Assembly (NCBI GenBank): GCA_026005075.1
Contig: BPKJ01000008.1
Span: forward strand, 1 to 64,000
Length of the DNA stretch: 64,000 nucleotides
Source of the DNA: Lysobacteraceae bacterium
GTDB taxonomy: Bacteria; Pseudomonadota; Gammaproteobacteria; Xanthomonadales; Xanthomonadaceae
Direction of reading: 5' to 3'
The translations under genes were made by a program, and so were the position numbers. The notes under the pieces were generated by a model. The model was given only the letters and a program-made list of their open reading frames with translations. It was not told the DNA's origin and did not search any database. Below, piece after piece: positions 16,711 to 27,023 of this stretch. The first letter of the stretch is position 1, and each line of letters begins with the position of its first letter.

Positions 16711-17826
16711 TCAGCCGAGGGCCTTGGCCGCGGGCACGTAGGGGTGGCCGAGGTCGCGGGCCACGGCCTCGTGGGTGATCTGGCCGGCGTGGACGTTGAG
16801 GCCGTTGAGCAGGTGGACGTCTTCCAGCAGCGCCCGCCTGGCGCCCTTGTTGGCGAGCTGCACCGCAAACGGCAGGGTCGCGTTGGTCAGCGCGAAGGTC
16901 GAGGTCCGCGCCACACCGCCGGGCATGTTGGCCACGCAGTAGTGGATGATGCCGTCGACCTCGTAGGTCGGCTGCTGGTGGGTGGTTGGCCGCGAGGTCT
17001 CGAAGCAGCCACCCTGGTCGATGGCCACATCGACCAGCACCGAGCCCGGCTTCATCAGCGCGAGCTGCTTGCGGGTGACCAGCTTGGGCGCCGCCGCGCC
17101 GGGGATCAGCACCGCACCGATGACGAGGTCGGCATAGCGCAGGCATTCCTCGATCGCGTCCGCGGTCGAGTACAGCGTGGTGATGCGGTCACCGTACAGC
17201 TCGTCGAGGTATTTCAGGCGCTCGATCGAACGGTCGAGGATGGTGACCCTCGCGTTCAGGCCCATGGCCATGCGCGCCGCATTGATGCCGACCACGCCGC
17301 CACCGATGACGATGACGTTGGCCGGCTTGACGCCGGGCACGCCGCCCAGCAGCACGCCGGAGCCGCCCTGGGCCTTCTCCAGCGCGTGCGCCCCGGCCTG
17401 GATGGACATCCGTCCGGCGACCTCGCTCATCGGTGCCAGCAGGGGCAGCCCGCCGCGGCGGTCGGTCACGGTCTCGTAGGCGATCGCGGTGCAGCCGGAG
17501 CGGATCAGGCCCTCGGCCTGCTGCGGGTCGGGCGCGAGGTGCAGATAGGTGAACAGGATCTGGCCCTCGCGCAGCATGGCGCATTCGACCGGTTGCGGCT
17601 CCTTGACCTTGATGATCATGTCGGCGCGGGCGAACACCTCCTCGGCGGTGTCGACGACGGTGGCGCCGGCCTTCTGGTAGAGCTCGTCGGTCAGGCCGAT
17701 CGCGGTGCCGCCGTCCTTCTGGACGATGACCTGATGGCCGTTCTGGATCAGCTCGCGTGCCCCCGCCGGGGTCAGGCCGATCCGGTATTCGTGGTTCTTG
17801 ATTTCCTTGGGTACGCCGATCAGCAT
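16711..17826 (-). CDS. ald: alanine dehydrogenase
   Basis: 371 aa NAD-dependent enzyme that converts L-alanine to pyruvate and ammonia. [40 protein letters not shown], the FTYLHLAPD block and the NAD-binding [19 protein letters not shown] with DR in [10 protein letters not shown] are signature elements of Ald. It ends [13 protein letters not shown]. It faces alr, so alanine pools for wall synthesis and for catabolism are encoded side by side. Confidence 0.96.
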   Translation of the reverse strand: MLIGVPKEIKNHEYRIGLTPAGARELIQNGHQVIVQKDGGTAIGLTDELYQKAGATVVDTAEEVFARADMIIKVKEPQPVECAMLREGQILFTYLHLAPDPQQAEGLIRSGCTAIAYETVTDRRGGLPLLAPMSEVAGRMSIQAGAHALEKAQGGSGVLLGGVPGVKPANVIVIGGGVVGINAARMAMGLNARVTILDRSIERLKYLDELYGDRITTLYSTADAIEECLRYADLVIGAVLIPGAAAPKLVTRKQLALMKPGSVLVDVAIDQGGCFETSRPTTHQQPTYEVDGIIHYCVANMPGGVARTSTFALTNATLPFAVQLANKGARRALLEDVHLLNGLNVHAGQITHEAVARDLGHPYVPAAKALG

Positions 17827-18093
17827 GGGTGCCCTCCCGGGCCTTGCAGGTTGGAGCCGCCACGAAAGCCGTCTTGCGTGGCATCGGCCGCGCGCCAGCG
17901 GCGCGGTGGCGCGTATGGTATCGACCGACGGGACGAAAGTCCCACCTGCGAGCAGGATTCCGGGCAGTCCGCCGGCATCCTCGCAGGCGTGGGGTCCGCG
18001 CGGCAGCCGAAAGGCCTGCCGCGGGTCGCGTCCCGGGCGCCCCTGCCGCCGTGCCGGCGGGTTTCGATGCGCGCTTGCCGTGAGGAGCAGGAC

Positions 18094-19597
18094 ATGGATG
18101 CACCCGACACCTTCGAGAGCTGGCAGGCGCGCGCGGCGCGGCTGGCGGTGCCCACCCAGGCCTTCATCGGCGGCCGCTTCGTGGACAGTGCGAGCGGCCG
18201 TACCTTCGAGAAACGCTCGCCCATCGACGGGCGCGTGCTCGGTCAGGTCGCGCGTTGCGAGGCCGAGGACGTGGCGCGGGCGGTGGCCGCGGCACGCGCG
18301 AGCTTCGAGGCCGGCCACTGGGCGCTGGCGCCGCCGCGGCAGCGCAAGAAGGTCCTGCTTCGGACTCGCCGAGGCCATCGAGCAGCGCGCCGACGAGTTC
18401 GCGCTGCTGGAGACCCTCGACATGGGCAAGCCGGTGTCGGATGCCCTGCATGTCGACGTGGCGGCGACCGTGCGGTGCCTGCGCTGGACCGCGGAGGCCA
18501 TCGACAAGGTCTACGGCGAGATCGCGCCCACCGGCCCCGAGGAGCTGGGGCTGATCAGCCGCGAGCCGCTTGGCGTCATCGCCGCCATCGTGCCGTGGAA
18601 CTTCCCGCTGCTGATGGCGATGTGGAAGCTCGCCCCGGCGCTCGCGACCGGCAACTCGGTGGTGCTCAAGCCGAGCGAGAAGTCGCCGCTCTCGGCGCTG
18701 CGGCTGGCCGCGCTGGCGGCCGAGATCGGTCTGCCCGAAGGCGTGCTCAACGTCCTGCCCGGCTTCGGCGCCGAGGCCGGCGAGCCGCTGGCCCTGCACA
18801 TGGACGTCGACGGTCTCGTGTTCACGGGCTCGACCGCGGTGGGCAAGCACCTGCTGCAATGCGCGGGGCGCTCCAACATGAAGCGCACCTACCTCGAATG
18901 CGGCGGCAAGAGCCCCAACCTCGTGTTTGCCGATGCGCCGGATCTGCGCGCCGCCGCCGAGGCCGCGGCGACCGGGATCTTCTACAACCAGGGCGAGGTG
19001 TGCACGGCCGCTTCCCGTCTGCTGGTCGAGCGCTCGATCAAGGACGACTTCGTCGCCATGGTTTGCGCCTTCGGTCGCACCATGCAGCCGCGTCACCCGC
19101 TCGATCCCGGCGCGCCCATGGGCGCGCTGGTCGACGAGGCGCAGACCGCCCGCGTGCTGGACTACATTGCCCGCGGCCGGGCCGAGGGCGCGCGCTGCGT
19201 GCTGGGCGGGCGGCGGGTCGAGCCGGTGCCGGGCGGCTGCTACGTCGAGCCGACCGTGTTCGACGACGTGCGGCCCACCGCGGTGGTGGCACGGGAGGAG
19301 ATCTTCGGGCCGGTGCTCGCGGTGACCGCCTTCGACACCGAGGAGGAGGCCGTCGCGCTGGCCAACGACACGCCCTACGGGCTGGCCGCCGGACTGTGGA
19401 CCCGCGACCTCTCGCGCGCCCATCGCGTGGCCCGCAGGCTGCGCGCCGGCAGCGTGTGGGTCAACCACTGGGACGGCGGCGACATGACCGCGCCGTTCGG
19501 AGGCTTCAAGCAGAGCGGCACCGGGCGCGACAAGTCCCTGCACGCCTTCGAGAAGTACACCGAGATCAAGGCGACCTGGATCCGCATCGACGGCTGA
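18094..19597 (+). pseudogene. aldehyde dehydrogenase (PuuC-like), single-base frameshift
   Basis: From ATG 18094 (gaggag ribosome-binding site at 18082-18087) the frame reads MDAPDTFESWQARAARLAVP to PPRQRKKVLLR, then breaks at 18361-18366. Removing one A at 18364 gives LRLAEAIEQRADEFALLETL and an uninterrupted 500-aa NAD(P)-dependent aldehyde dehydrogenase. The C-terminal frame holds IVPWNFPLLMAMWKLAPALA, the Glu motif YLECGGKSPN and the catalytic Cys in NQGEVCTAASR. The closest type is the gamma-glutamyl-aminobutyraldehyde dehydrogenase group (putrescine/polyamine catabolism), but substrate is not certain. No other polyamine gene is adjacent. Confidence 0.85.
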
Positions 19598-19714
19598 CCA
19601 CGCCGGCCACGCGCCGGACGGAGTGCGCGGCCCGCCGGGGCGAGCCGGACGGGTGGCGCAGCGGCGGGTGGCATCGGGTACCCTCGCAGGCTTGCTTGCA
19701 TCCGGAGTACGAAC

Positions 19715-22700
19715 ATGGCCCTGCGTCTGGCCTTTTGGATCGTGTTGGCCTCCCTGCCCGGCATGGCGATGGCGGCGGACAAGGGTGGGGAGGGCAAGGC
19801 GGAGTGGTCGGTCGAGACCAGCCTGCCGGCGCCGAAGACCATCCGCTTCACCACCGACGAGGGAACGTGGATGAACCTCGACGTCTCCCCCGACGGCAGG
19901 CAGATCGTCTTCGACCTGCTGGGCGACCTCTACCTCCTGCCCATCGAGGGCGGCAAGGCACGCCGGCTGACTTCGGGCCGCGCCTTCGACGTGCAGCCCA
20001 GGTTCTCCCCGGACGGGCGGCAGATCGCCTTCACCTCCGACCGTGACGGGGCCAACAACCTGTGGCGGATCGACGTGGACGGCAAGCATCCGGTGCAGGT
20101 CACCCGGGAGGACTTCCGCCTGCTCAACAACCCGGTGTGGACACCGGACGGGCAGTACCTGATCGGGCGCAAGCACTTCACCGGGCAACGCTCGCTCGGT
20201 GCCGGCGAGCTGTGGATGTACCACATCGGCGGTGGCCAGGCCGGGCTGCAGCTCACCCGGCGCAAGAACGAGCAGCAGGACCTCGGCGAGCCCGCGCTGA
20301 GCCCGGACGGGCGGTACGTCTACTTCTCCGAGGACGTGAGTCCTGGGCCCTACTTCCAGTACAACAAGAACCCGCACGGGGTGATCTACGCGATCCGCAG
20401 GCTCGACCGTCAGACCGGACGGATCGAGGACGTGGTGCGAGCGCCGGGCGGGGCGGTGCGGCCGCAGCCTTCGCCGGACGGCAGGACGCTGGCCTTCGTC
20501 AAGCGCGTGCGCGAGAAGTCGGTCCTGCACCTGGTCGACCTCGAATCCGGCGCGGTGCGCCCGCTCTGGGACGGGCTGAGCCACGACCAGCAGGAAGGCT
20601 GGGCGATCTTCGGTCCGTATCCGAACTATGCCTGGCTGCCCGACGCCTCGGCGCTGGTGGTATGGGCGCAGGGCGGCCTGTGGCGGGTCGATGCGGTCAG
20701 CGGCGCGGCGCGGCGCATTCCCTTCACCGCCGAGGTCGAGCAGAAGGTGGCCGAGCCGCTGCGCTTCACGCAGAAGCTGGACGAGGGCCGCTTCACGCCG
20801 AAGATGATCCGTGATCTGGCCACCTCCCCCGACGGCCGGACGGTGGTCTTCCACGCCGTCGGCAAGCTCTGGGTCAAGCGCATCGGCGGCGGTGCGCCCA
20901 AGCGCCTGACGACGCAGACGGAGGACTTCGAGTACCAGCCCAGCTTCAGCCCGGACGGCCGGAGGCTGCTCTACACGCGCTGGAACGATGCCGATCTCGT
21001 GCGCATCGTCGAGCGCGACCTCGCCAGCGGAAGCGAGCGCGTGCTGCCAACCGGTAGCGGCTATTTCTACGGCCCGCGTTTTGCTCCGAACGGGCGCGAC
21101 ATCGTCTATGCCAAGACCTCGGGCAGCGAACTGACCGGCAAGGTGTGGTCGCGCGACCCCGGCATCTACCTGCTGCGCGAGGGCGCGAGCACGCCCCTGC
21201 GCATCGCGACGGAGGGTGAAGCGCCGCAGTTCAGCGCCGACGGCCGCCGCGTGCTGTATTTCACCGGTGCCTTCAGCGACAAGGAGCCGGCGAAGAAACT
21301 GATGAGCGTCGGCCTGCATGGCGAGGAGCCCCGCGAGGTGTTCCGCATGAAGTACCCGACCCAGGTCAGCCTGAGCCCGGACGGGCGCTGGGTGGCGTTC
21401 ACCGAGCTGTTCAACGCCTATGTGGCGCCGGTGCCGGAGACCGGCGGCAGCATCGAGCTGGGGCGGGACAGCAAGGCCTACCCGGTGGTGCGGGTGAGCC
21501 AGGACGCCGGATCGTACCTGCACTGGAGCGATGCCCAGACCGTGCACTGGACCCTTGGCAACCGCTACTTCAGCCGCAGGCTGACGGAGCTGTTCGGCTT
21601 CGTTCCGGGGGGTGCGGACAAGCCTGCCGAGCCTTCCTCGGCCAAGGCCGTCGAGCTCGACCTCAGCCTCCCGGTCTATGCGCCGAGCGACCGGGTTGCG
21701 CTCGCCGGCGGCCGCATCGTGACCATGCGCGATGCCGAGCACAGGCAGGAGGTGATCGAGGACGGCCTGGTGCTGATCGCCGGCGATCGCATCGTCGAGG
21801 TCGGGCCGCGCAGCGAGGTCCGGGTGCCGGACGGCACGAGGGTGATCGACGTCTCCGGCAAGACCGTCCTGCCCGGCATCGTCGATGCGCACGCCCATGC
21901 CGCCCACTTCGGGGGCGGCGTGATTCCCCAGCAGAACTGGGCGTACTACGCCAACCTCGCCTTTGGCATCACCACCATGCACGATCCCAGCGCGAGCAAC
22001 GAGTTCGTGTTCTCGCAGAGCGAGCTGGTCAAGGCCGGCGAGATGGTCGGACCGCGGGTGATGTCCACCGGCACCATCCTCTACGGTGCCGATGGCGACT
22101 TCCGGGCCACGGTCGATTCGATCGAGGATGCGCGCGCCCACCTGCGGCGGATGAAGGCGCTGGGCGCGTTCTCGGTCAAGAGCTACAACCAGCCGCGGCG
22201 CAACCAGCACCAGCAGATCAACCTCGCCGCACGCGAGCTCGGCATGCTGGTGGTCGAGGAGGGCGGCGCGACCTTCTTCCACAACATCCCGATGGTGCTG
22301 GACGGGGTGACCGGCATCGAGCACAACCTGCCGATCGCGCCGCTCTACCGGGACGTCGTGCAGCTGATGGCGGGCACCGACGTGCGCAACACGCCCACCC
22401 TCGTCGTCGCCTACGGCGGCCTGTCCGGGGAGCGCTGGTTCTACGCCCGGGACGAGGTCTTCGCCGAGCCGCGCCTCAACCGCTACTTCCCTCGCGAGAC
22501 CCTGGATGCGCTGGCGATCCGCCGCGAGATCGCGCCGGACTGGGACTACTACCACGTGGAGGTCGCGCGCGCGGCCAAGACCCTGCGTGATGCCGGGGTG
22601 AAGATCCAGATCGGTGGCCACGGGCAGATGCAGGGGCTCGCGCCGCACTGGGAGATCTGGATGCTGGTGCAGGGCGGCTTCACGCCCTTCGAGGCACTGC

Positions 22701-23011
22701 GCGCGGCGACCATCGACGGTGCCGACTACCTTGGCCTTGCGGCGGAACTCGGCTCGATCGAGCCCGGAAAGCGCGCCGACCTCGTGGTCGTGGACGGCAA
22801 TCCGCTGGAGGATATCCGCGCCAGCGACGACACCGTCTACGTGATGGTCAACGGCCGGCTGTTCCGCACCTCGGACATGGCCGAGATCGGCGGGCGTGAA
22901 GCCCCGGCGCCGGTTTTCCACTGGCAGCGCCACCGCGCCGCGCAGAGCTTCGGGCCGAGCTACGGGCCGACCGGCGTGTGCCATTGCCCGAAGGGCGAGC
23001 ACCGCCACTGA
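19715..23011 (+). CDS. TolB-like beta-propeller plus amidohydrolase, exported
   Basis: 1098 aa. MALRLAFWIVLASLPGMAMA is a signal peptide. Residues ~50-620 form a WD40-like/TolB propeller with repeated LDVSPDGRQIVF, PRFSPDGRQIAFTSDRDG, PALSPDGRYVYFSED and PSFSPDGRRLLYTRW units. Residues ~660-1060 are an amidohydrolase: VALAGGRIVTMRD, then VIDVSGKTVLPGIVDAHAHA with the metal-binding HxH near residue 724, a later His in TGIEHNLPI, GGHGQMQG, and GSIEPGKRADLVVVDGNPLE. The fusion is a known family of periplasmic enzymes of uncertain substrate, possibly cyclic dipeptide or amide hydrolysis. It stands alone between ALDH and an MFS gene. Confidence 0.88.
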   Translation: MALRLAFWIVLASLPGMAMAADKGGEGKAEWSVETSLPAPKTIRFTTDEGTWMNLDVSPDGRQIVFDLLGDLYLLPIEGGKARRLTSGRAFDVQPRFSPDGRQIAFTSDRDGANNLWRIDVDGKHPVQVTREDFRLLNNPVWTPDGQYLIGRKHFTGQRSLGAGELWMYHIGGGQAGLQLTRRKNEQQDLGEPALSPDGRYVYFSEDVSPGPYFQYNKNPHGVIYAIRRLDRQTGRIEDVVRAPGGAVRPQPSPDGRTLAFVKRVREKSVLHLVDLESGAVRPLWDGLSHDQQEGWAIFGPYPNYAWLPDASALVVWAQGGLWRVDAVSGAARRIPFTAEVEQKVAEPLRFTQKLDEGRFTPKMIRDLATSPDGRTVVFHAVGKLWVKRIGGGAPKRLTTQTEDFEYQPSFSPDGRRLLYTRWNDADLVRIVERDLASGSERVLPTGSGYFYGPRFAPNGRDIVYAKTSGSELTGKVWSRDPGIYLLREGASTPLRIATEGEAPQFSADGRRVLYFTGAFSDKEPAKKLMSVGLHGEEPREVFRMKYPTQVSLSPDGRWVAFTELFNAYVAPVPETGGSIELGRDSKAYPVVRVSQDAGSYLHWSDAQTVHWTLGNRYFSRRLTELFGFVPGGADKPAEPSSAKAVELDLSLPVYAPSDRVALAGGRIVTMRDAEHRQEVIEDGLVLIAGDRIVEVGPRSEVRVPDGTRVIDVSGKTVLPGIVDAHAHAAHFGGGVIPQQNWAYYANLAFGITTMHDPSASNEFVFSQSELVKAGEMVGPRVMSTGTILYGADGDFRATVDSIEDARAHLRRMKALGAFSVKSYNQPRRNQHQQINLAARELGMLVVEEGGATFFHNIPMVLDGVTGIEHNLPIAPLYRDVVQLMAGTDVRNTPTLVVAYGGLSGERWFYARDEVFAEPRLNRYFPRETLDALAIRREIAPDWDYYHVEVARAAKTLRDAGVKIQIGGHGQMQGLAPHWEIWMLVQGGFTPFEALRAATIDGADYLGLAAELGSIEPGKRADLVVVDGNPLEDIRASDDTVYVMVNGRLFRTSDMAEIGGREAPAPVFHWQRHRAAQSFGPSYGPTGVCHCPKGEHRH

Positions 23012-23077
23012 GGCCGCGCCCGCGGTGAGCATCGGCGTGCGCCAGGCGGTCTCCGCACCCGGGCAGGGAAGGGGGCG

Positions 23078-24364
23078 GTGCGCGGACCTCTCCCCGGGGC
23101 CGGGGTGAAAGTCCCGGCTCGCCCCTCCACGCGGCGTCTGGCATGGCTGCTCGGCGCGCTGTCGATGTTCGGTCCCTTCGCCATCGACACCGTGTTCCCG
23201 GCGTTTCCGGATCTTGCGCGCGACTTCTCGGCCAGCCCGGTGGCGGTCCAGCAGACCATCACCGCCTACCTCCTGGCCTATGCGGCCATGGCGCTGGTCC
23301 ACGGGCCCCTGTCCGATGCCTTCGGACGCAAGCCGGTGATCCTCGCAGGCTGCCTGCTGTTCGCCCTCGCCTCGCTCGGCTGTGCATGGAGCACCTCGCT
23401 GTACGAGCTGCTGCTGTTCCGTGCGCTGCAGGGCATGTCGGCCGGTGCCGGGCAGATCGTCGGCCGGGCCATCATCCGCGACTGCGTGGAGGGCGCCGCG
23501 GCCCAGCGTCTGATGGCGCTGGTGTCGATGGTGTTCAGCCTGGCGCCGGCGCTGGCGCCGATCCTCGGCGGCTGGATCGTGGGCGTTGCGGACTGGCGGA
23601 TGATCTTCTTGTGCCTTGCCGGATTCGCCGTGCTGCTGGCGCTGGCGACCTTGCTGCTGCTGCCCGAGACCCATCCGACCGGACGCCGCACGGCGGCGCG
23701 GCCCGGCGAGCTGGTGGCCCTGCATGGGGCCATCCTGCGCAACCCTTCCTTCGTGCTCCTGGCGCTTGCCGGCGGCTTCAACTTCGCGGCGATCTTCGTC
23801 TACATCGCCTCCGCCCCCGCCTTCGTGCTCGAGGTCCTCGGCCTCGACGCCCAGCAGTTCGGATGGTTCTTCGTGCCGATGATCGCGGGCATGAGCGCGG
23901 GCGCGGCGCTGGCCAGCCAACTCGCCCACCGCCTGCCGCCGCGCAGGACCGCAGGGATCGGCTTCGCCCTGTGCGGGGTGGCGGTGCTGGCCAACCTGGC
24001 CTGGAACCTCCTCGCCGGGCCGCTGCCGCAGCCGCGCTGGGCGGTGCTGCCGATCAGCCTGAACGCGATGGGCGTGGCGATGGCCTTCCCGGTGCTGATG
24101 ATGGCGATCCTCGACATGTACCCACGCCAGCGCGGCGGCGCCTCGTCGATGCAGATGGTGGTCGGGCTGTCGGTGAACACCCTGGTCGCCGGCGTGCTGG
24201 CCCCCTGGGCGAGCCGGGAGCCGCTGCGCCTTGCGGCCTGCGCGGCCCTGCTGGCGGCCACCGCCTGGGGGCTGTGGCGGCTCTACCTCGCGCGCGGCGG
24301 AGGTGAGCCCGCCCCGCATCCGCCCGAGGACGTCCTCGGCCTCGAGCCCACCGACCGCCTGTGA
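23078..24364 (+). CDS. MFS multidrug transporter, Bcr/CflA type
   Basis: 428 aa from GTG 23078 (an alternative GTG at 23105 would remove nine residues). Twelve hydrophobic helices are visible. The DHA1/Bcr signature PAFPDLARDFSASPVAVQQT, then GPLSDAFGRKPVILAGCLLF (motif A, loop 2-3), the R in RALQGMSAGAGQIVGRAIIR and SLAPALAPILGGWIVGVADW (motif C) are present. Such proteins are inner-membrane drug/proton antiporters, e.g. for bicyclomycin or chloramphenicol; the actual substrate is unknown. Confidence 0.9.
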   Translation: MRGPLPGAGVKVPARPSTRRLAWLLGALSMFGPFAIDTVFPAFPDLARDFSASPVAVQQTITAYLLAYAAMALVHGPLSDAFGRKPVILAGCLLFALASLGCAWSTSLYELLLFRALQGMSAGAGQIVGRAIIRDCVEGAAAQRLMALVSMVFSLAPALAPILGGWIVGVADWRMIFLCLAGFAVLLALATLLLLPETHPTGRRTAARPGELVALHGAILRNPSFVLLALAGGFNFAAIFVYIASAPAFVLEVLGLDAQQFGWFFVPMIAGMSAGAALASQLAHRLPPRRTAGIGFALCGVAVLANLAWNLLAGPLPQPRWAVLPISLNAMGVAMAFPVLMMAILDMYPRQRGGASSMQMVVGLSVNTLVAGVLAPWASREPLRLAACAALLAATAWGLWRLYLARGGGEPAPHPPEDVLGLEPTDRL

Positions 24365-24404
24365 GGCCGTATCCTGCGCGCAAGCCACGGTTGTGGGAGC
24401 GCGA

Positions 24405-27023
24405 ATGACGGGTTGGGGCGTGCTGCTGGGGATGCTGCTCGGGGCCTTGCTTGCCGACGGCCGGCCATGGGGCTGGGTCTTCGGTGCGGCACTGGGCGGG
24501 CTGTGGGCGCAGCTTGCGGTCCTGCGCAGGCGGGTCGAGGCGCTGGAGCGCGCGCGCGTGCCGGCGGCCCCGTCGTCGCAGGCGCTGCGTGCGGACGATG
24601 CACCGCCTGAGGAGGAAGGGCCGCCGACCGAGGCGGCGGGGCCCGTGGGCGAGGCCAGCCCCAAGGCTGAACCCGAACCTTGGGCCGCAGCACCCTCGCC
24701 GGCAGGCGCCGCCGCCCAGGCGCGGCCGGCGACCGCCGCGCCTTGGCAGGGATTGCTCGACCGGGCCCGGGTCTGGCTGGGTGCGGGCAACCTGCCGGTC
24801 AAGCTGGGCGTGCTGGTGCTGTTTCTGGGCGTGGCCGCGCTGCTGCGCTATGCCGGCGAGCGCGGGCTGCTGGACCTGCCGCTGGAACTGCGCCTCGCTG
24901 CAGTGGCGGCGGGGGCCCTGGCGGCGCTCGGGTTCGGCTGGGCACGTCGTCACCGGCAACGGGCGTTCGCCTTGAGCCTGCAGGGCGGCGCGCTGGGCGT
25001 GCTGCTGCTGACCGTCTTCGCCGCCTTCGGCCTGTACCGGCTGCTGCCGGCCGGGGCAGCCTTCGCGATGGTGGTGGTGCTGGTGGCGGCGGCGGGGGTG
25101 CTGGCGGTGCGGCAGGACGCGCCGGCGCTGGCGGTGCTGGGGACGGTGGGGGGATTCCTCGCCCCGGTCCTCATCCGTACCGGAGCCGGCGACCACGTCG
25201 CCCTGTTCGGCTACTACGCCCTGCTCGATCTCGCCGTGCTTGGCGTGGCCTGGGTACGGCCGTGGCGGGCGCTCAACCTGGTCGGCTTTGCCTTCACCTT
25301 CGTGGTCGGCGCGTGGTGGGGGCAGCGCTACTACCGTCCGGAGTTCCTCGCCAGCACGCAACCCTTCCTGGTGCTGTTCTTCCTGTTCTACGTCGCCATC
25401 GGCCTGCTCTACGCACTGCGCTCGACCCATCCGCCGCAGCGGGCGGTGGACGCGAGCCTGGTCTTCGGCACGCCGCTGGTGGCGGCCGGTCTGCAGGCGG
25501 GGCTGCTCGCGGACCGGCCCCTGGCGCTGGCCGGCGTGGCGGTGCTGGCCGCGGGGCTCTACGCGGCGCTGGGCTACGCGCTGCGCCGCCACACCCGGCT
25601 CACCTGGCTGTGCCGCTCCTACCTGGTGCTGGCGGTGGGGCTGGCCACCGCCGCGGTGCCGCTGGCCTTCGAGGCCAGGGTCACCGCCCAGGTCTGGGCG
25701 CTGGAGGGGGCAGCGCTGGTCTGGCTGGGCCTGGCGCAGGGACGGCGCCTGCCGCTCGGCACGGGCCTGCTGCTGCAGGCGGTGGCCACGCTGCTCTGGT
25801 TGCCCGGCCACCTGCTCACCGCCTCCACGGCGCCGGCATGGCGGCATGGCGGCTTCGTGGGTGGGCTGGTGCTGGCCGCGGCGCTGGGCTGGGTGGCCTG
25901 GCGGCTCGAGCGGCGGGGCAGGGCACGGGCGCTGGATCGGCTCTGGTTTGCCGGCATGAGCCTGGTCTGGTTCGTGGTCTGGTGGCAGGAGATCGACCGG
26001 GTGGTGCCGGACGCGCTGCGCGCGTCGGCGCAACTGGTCTGGGTCGTGGGCAGCGGACTGCTGGCCACGGCCTTGCGCGCGCTCCGGGGCTGGGACCGGA
26101 TCGGCCTGCTGGCGCTGGCGCTTCAGGCCGTAGCCTTGCTGCTGGCCGTGCAGGAGATCGGGCAGGACCGCATCGCGGGCGCGCAGGTGCTGCTCTGGGC
26201 GCTGTGGGCCGCGCTCGCGGCCTGGCAGCTGCGGCGGCTGTCGGTGCCGCCGCTGCGCGGGCTCTGGCTGGGACACCTCCTGGTGCTGGCCACGGCGGCG
26301 CTGGCCGCCGGTGTGGAGCTGGCCCAGGCGGTGGCGCGCTGGCTGGGACCGGCCAGCCTGTGGGCCGCGCTCGCGGCCTGGCTGCCGCTGGCCGTGCTGT
26401 TCACCGGCGCACTTTCGCCGCGGCGCTGGGGCGGCTGGCCGCTGGCCGCGCATTTCGAGGCCTGGCGCGATCGCTGGCTGCTGGCCGCCGGGACCGCCCT
26501 GGGATGGGCCTGGCTGCTCAGCCTGCGCTGGCCGGGTGATCCCGCGCCCCTGCCCTTCCTGCCGCTGCTCAACCCGCTGGAGCTGGCCCAGCTCGCCGTG
26601 CTGGGCCTGCTGGTGCGGGCCGGCCTCACGGGCAGCGCTGCGCATCGGCAGGTCTGGGGGCTGGCCGGGCTGGCCTTCTGGGCCTGGGCCAGCGTGGCGA
26701 CGCTGCGTGCCGTGCACCACCTCGCCGGGCTGCCCTGGGACGCCGCCCTCGGGCGCTCCATGCTTGCGCAGGCCGGTCTGACCGTGACCTGGAGCGTCCT
26801 TGGCGTGCTGGCATGGGTCGCGGGCTCGCGCCGCGGCAGCCGGCCGCTGTGGCTGGGCGGCGCGGTGCTGATGGGGCTGGTGCTGGCCAAGCTCGCGCTG
26901 GTCGACCGGCAGCACATGGGCCATCTCGCCGGCATCGTCTCCTTTCTCGCTGCGGGGGCGCTGCTCATGGTGATCGGCTACCTTGCCCCCTCGCCGCCAG
27001 GATCCAGGGAGGAACGTGCATGA
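24405..27023 (+). CDS. DUF2339 polytopic membrane protein
   Basis: 872 aa from ATG 24405, with a tatcct -10-like hexamer at 24370-24375. The N-terminus has one helix and a short coiled segment (VLRRRVEALERA), then a Pro/Ala/Glu-rich linker. NLPVKLGVLVLFLGVAALLR starts the membrane domain, which has more than twenty Leu/Ala/Trp-rich helices. This is the DUF2339 (predicted membrane protein) layout. Function is unknown, but DUF2339 and DUF3999 genes commonly travel together, as here: the next gene overlaps by four bases. Homologues are sometimes linked with envelope or oxidative-stress phenotypes, which does not settle a role. Confidence 0.85.
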   Translation: MTGWGVLLGMLLGALLADGRPWGWVFGAALGGLWAQLAVLRRRVEALERARVPAAPSSQALRADDAPPEEEGPPTEAAGPVGEASPKAEPEPWAAAPSPAGAAAQARPATAAPWQGLLDRARVWLGAGNLPVKLGVLVLFLGVAALLRYAGERGLLDLPLELRLAAVAAGALAALGFGWARRHRQRAFALSLQGGALGVLLLTVFAAFGLYRLLPAGAAFAMVVVLVAAAGVLAVRQDAPALAVLGTVGGFLAPVLIRTGAGDHVALFGYYALLDLAVLGVAWVRPWRALNLVGFAFTFVVGAWWGQRYYRPEFLASTQPFLVLFFLFYVAIGLLYALRSTHPPQRAVDASLVFGTPLVAAGLQAGLLADRPLALAGVAVLAAGLYAALGYALRRHTRLTWLCRSYLVLAVGLATAAVPLAFEARVTAQVWALEGAALVWLGLAQGRRLPLGTGLLLQAVATLLWLPGHLLTASTAPAWRHGGFVGGLVLAAALGWVAWRLERRGRARALDRLWFAGMSLVWFVVWWQEIDRVVPDALRASAQLVWVVGSGLLATALRALRGWDRIGLLALALQAVALLLAVQEIGQDRIAGAQVLLWALWAALAAWQLRRLSVPPLRGLWLGHLLVLATAALAAGVELAQAVARWLGPASLWAALAAWLPLAVLFTGALSPRRWGGWPLAAHFEAWRDRWLLAAGTALGWAWLLSLRWPGDPAPLPFLPLLNPLELAQLAVLGLLVRAGLTGSAAHRQVWGLAGLAFWAWASVATLRAVHHLAGLPWDAALGRSMLAQAGLTVTWSVLGVLAWVAGSRRGSRPLWLGGAVLMGLVLAKLALVDRQHMGHLAGIVSFLAAGALLMVIGYLAPSPPGSREERA

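Noticed and set aside
18164..24802. Minus-strand open frame of more than 2200 codons opposite the aldehyde dehydrogenase, amidohydrolase and MFS genes
   Set aside because: It is antisense to three well-supported genes, is His/Arg/Gln-rich low complexity and has no domain; stop-free antisense frames are normal at this GC content.
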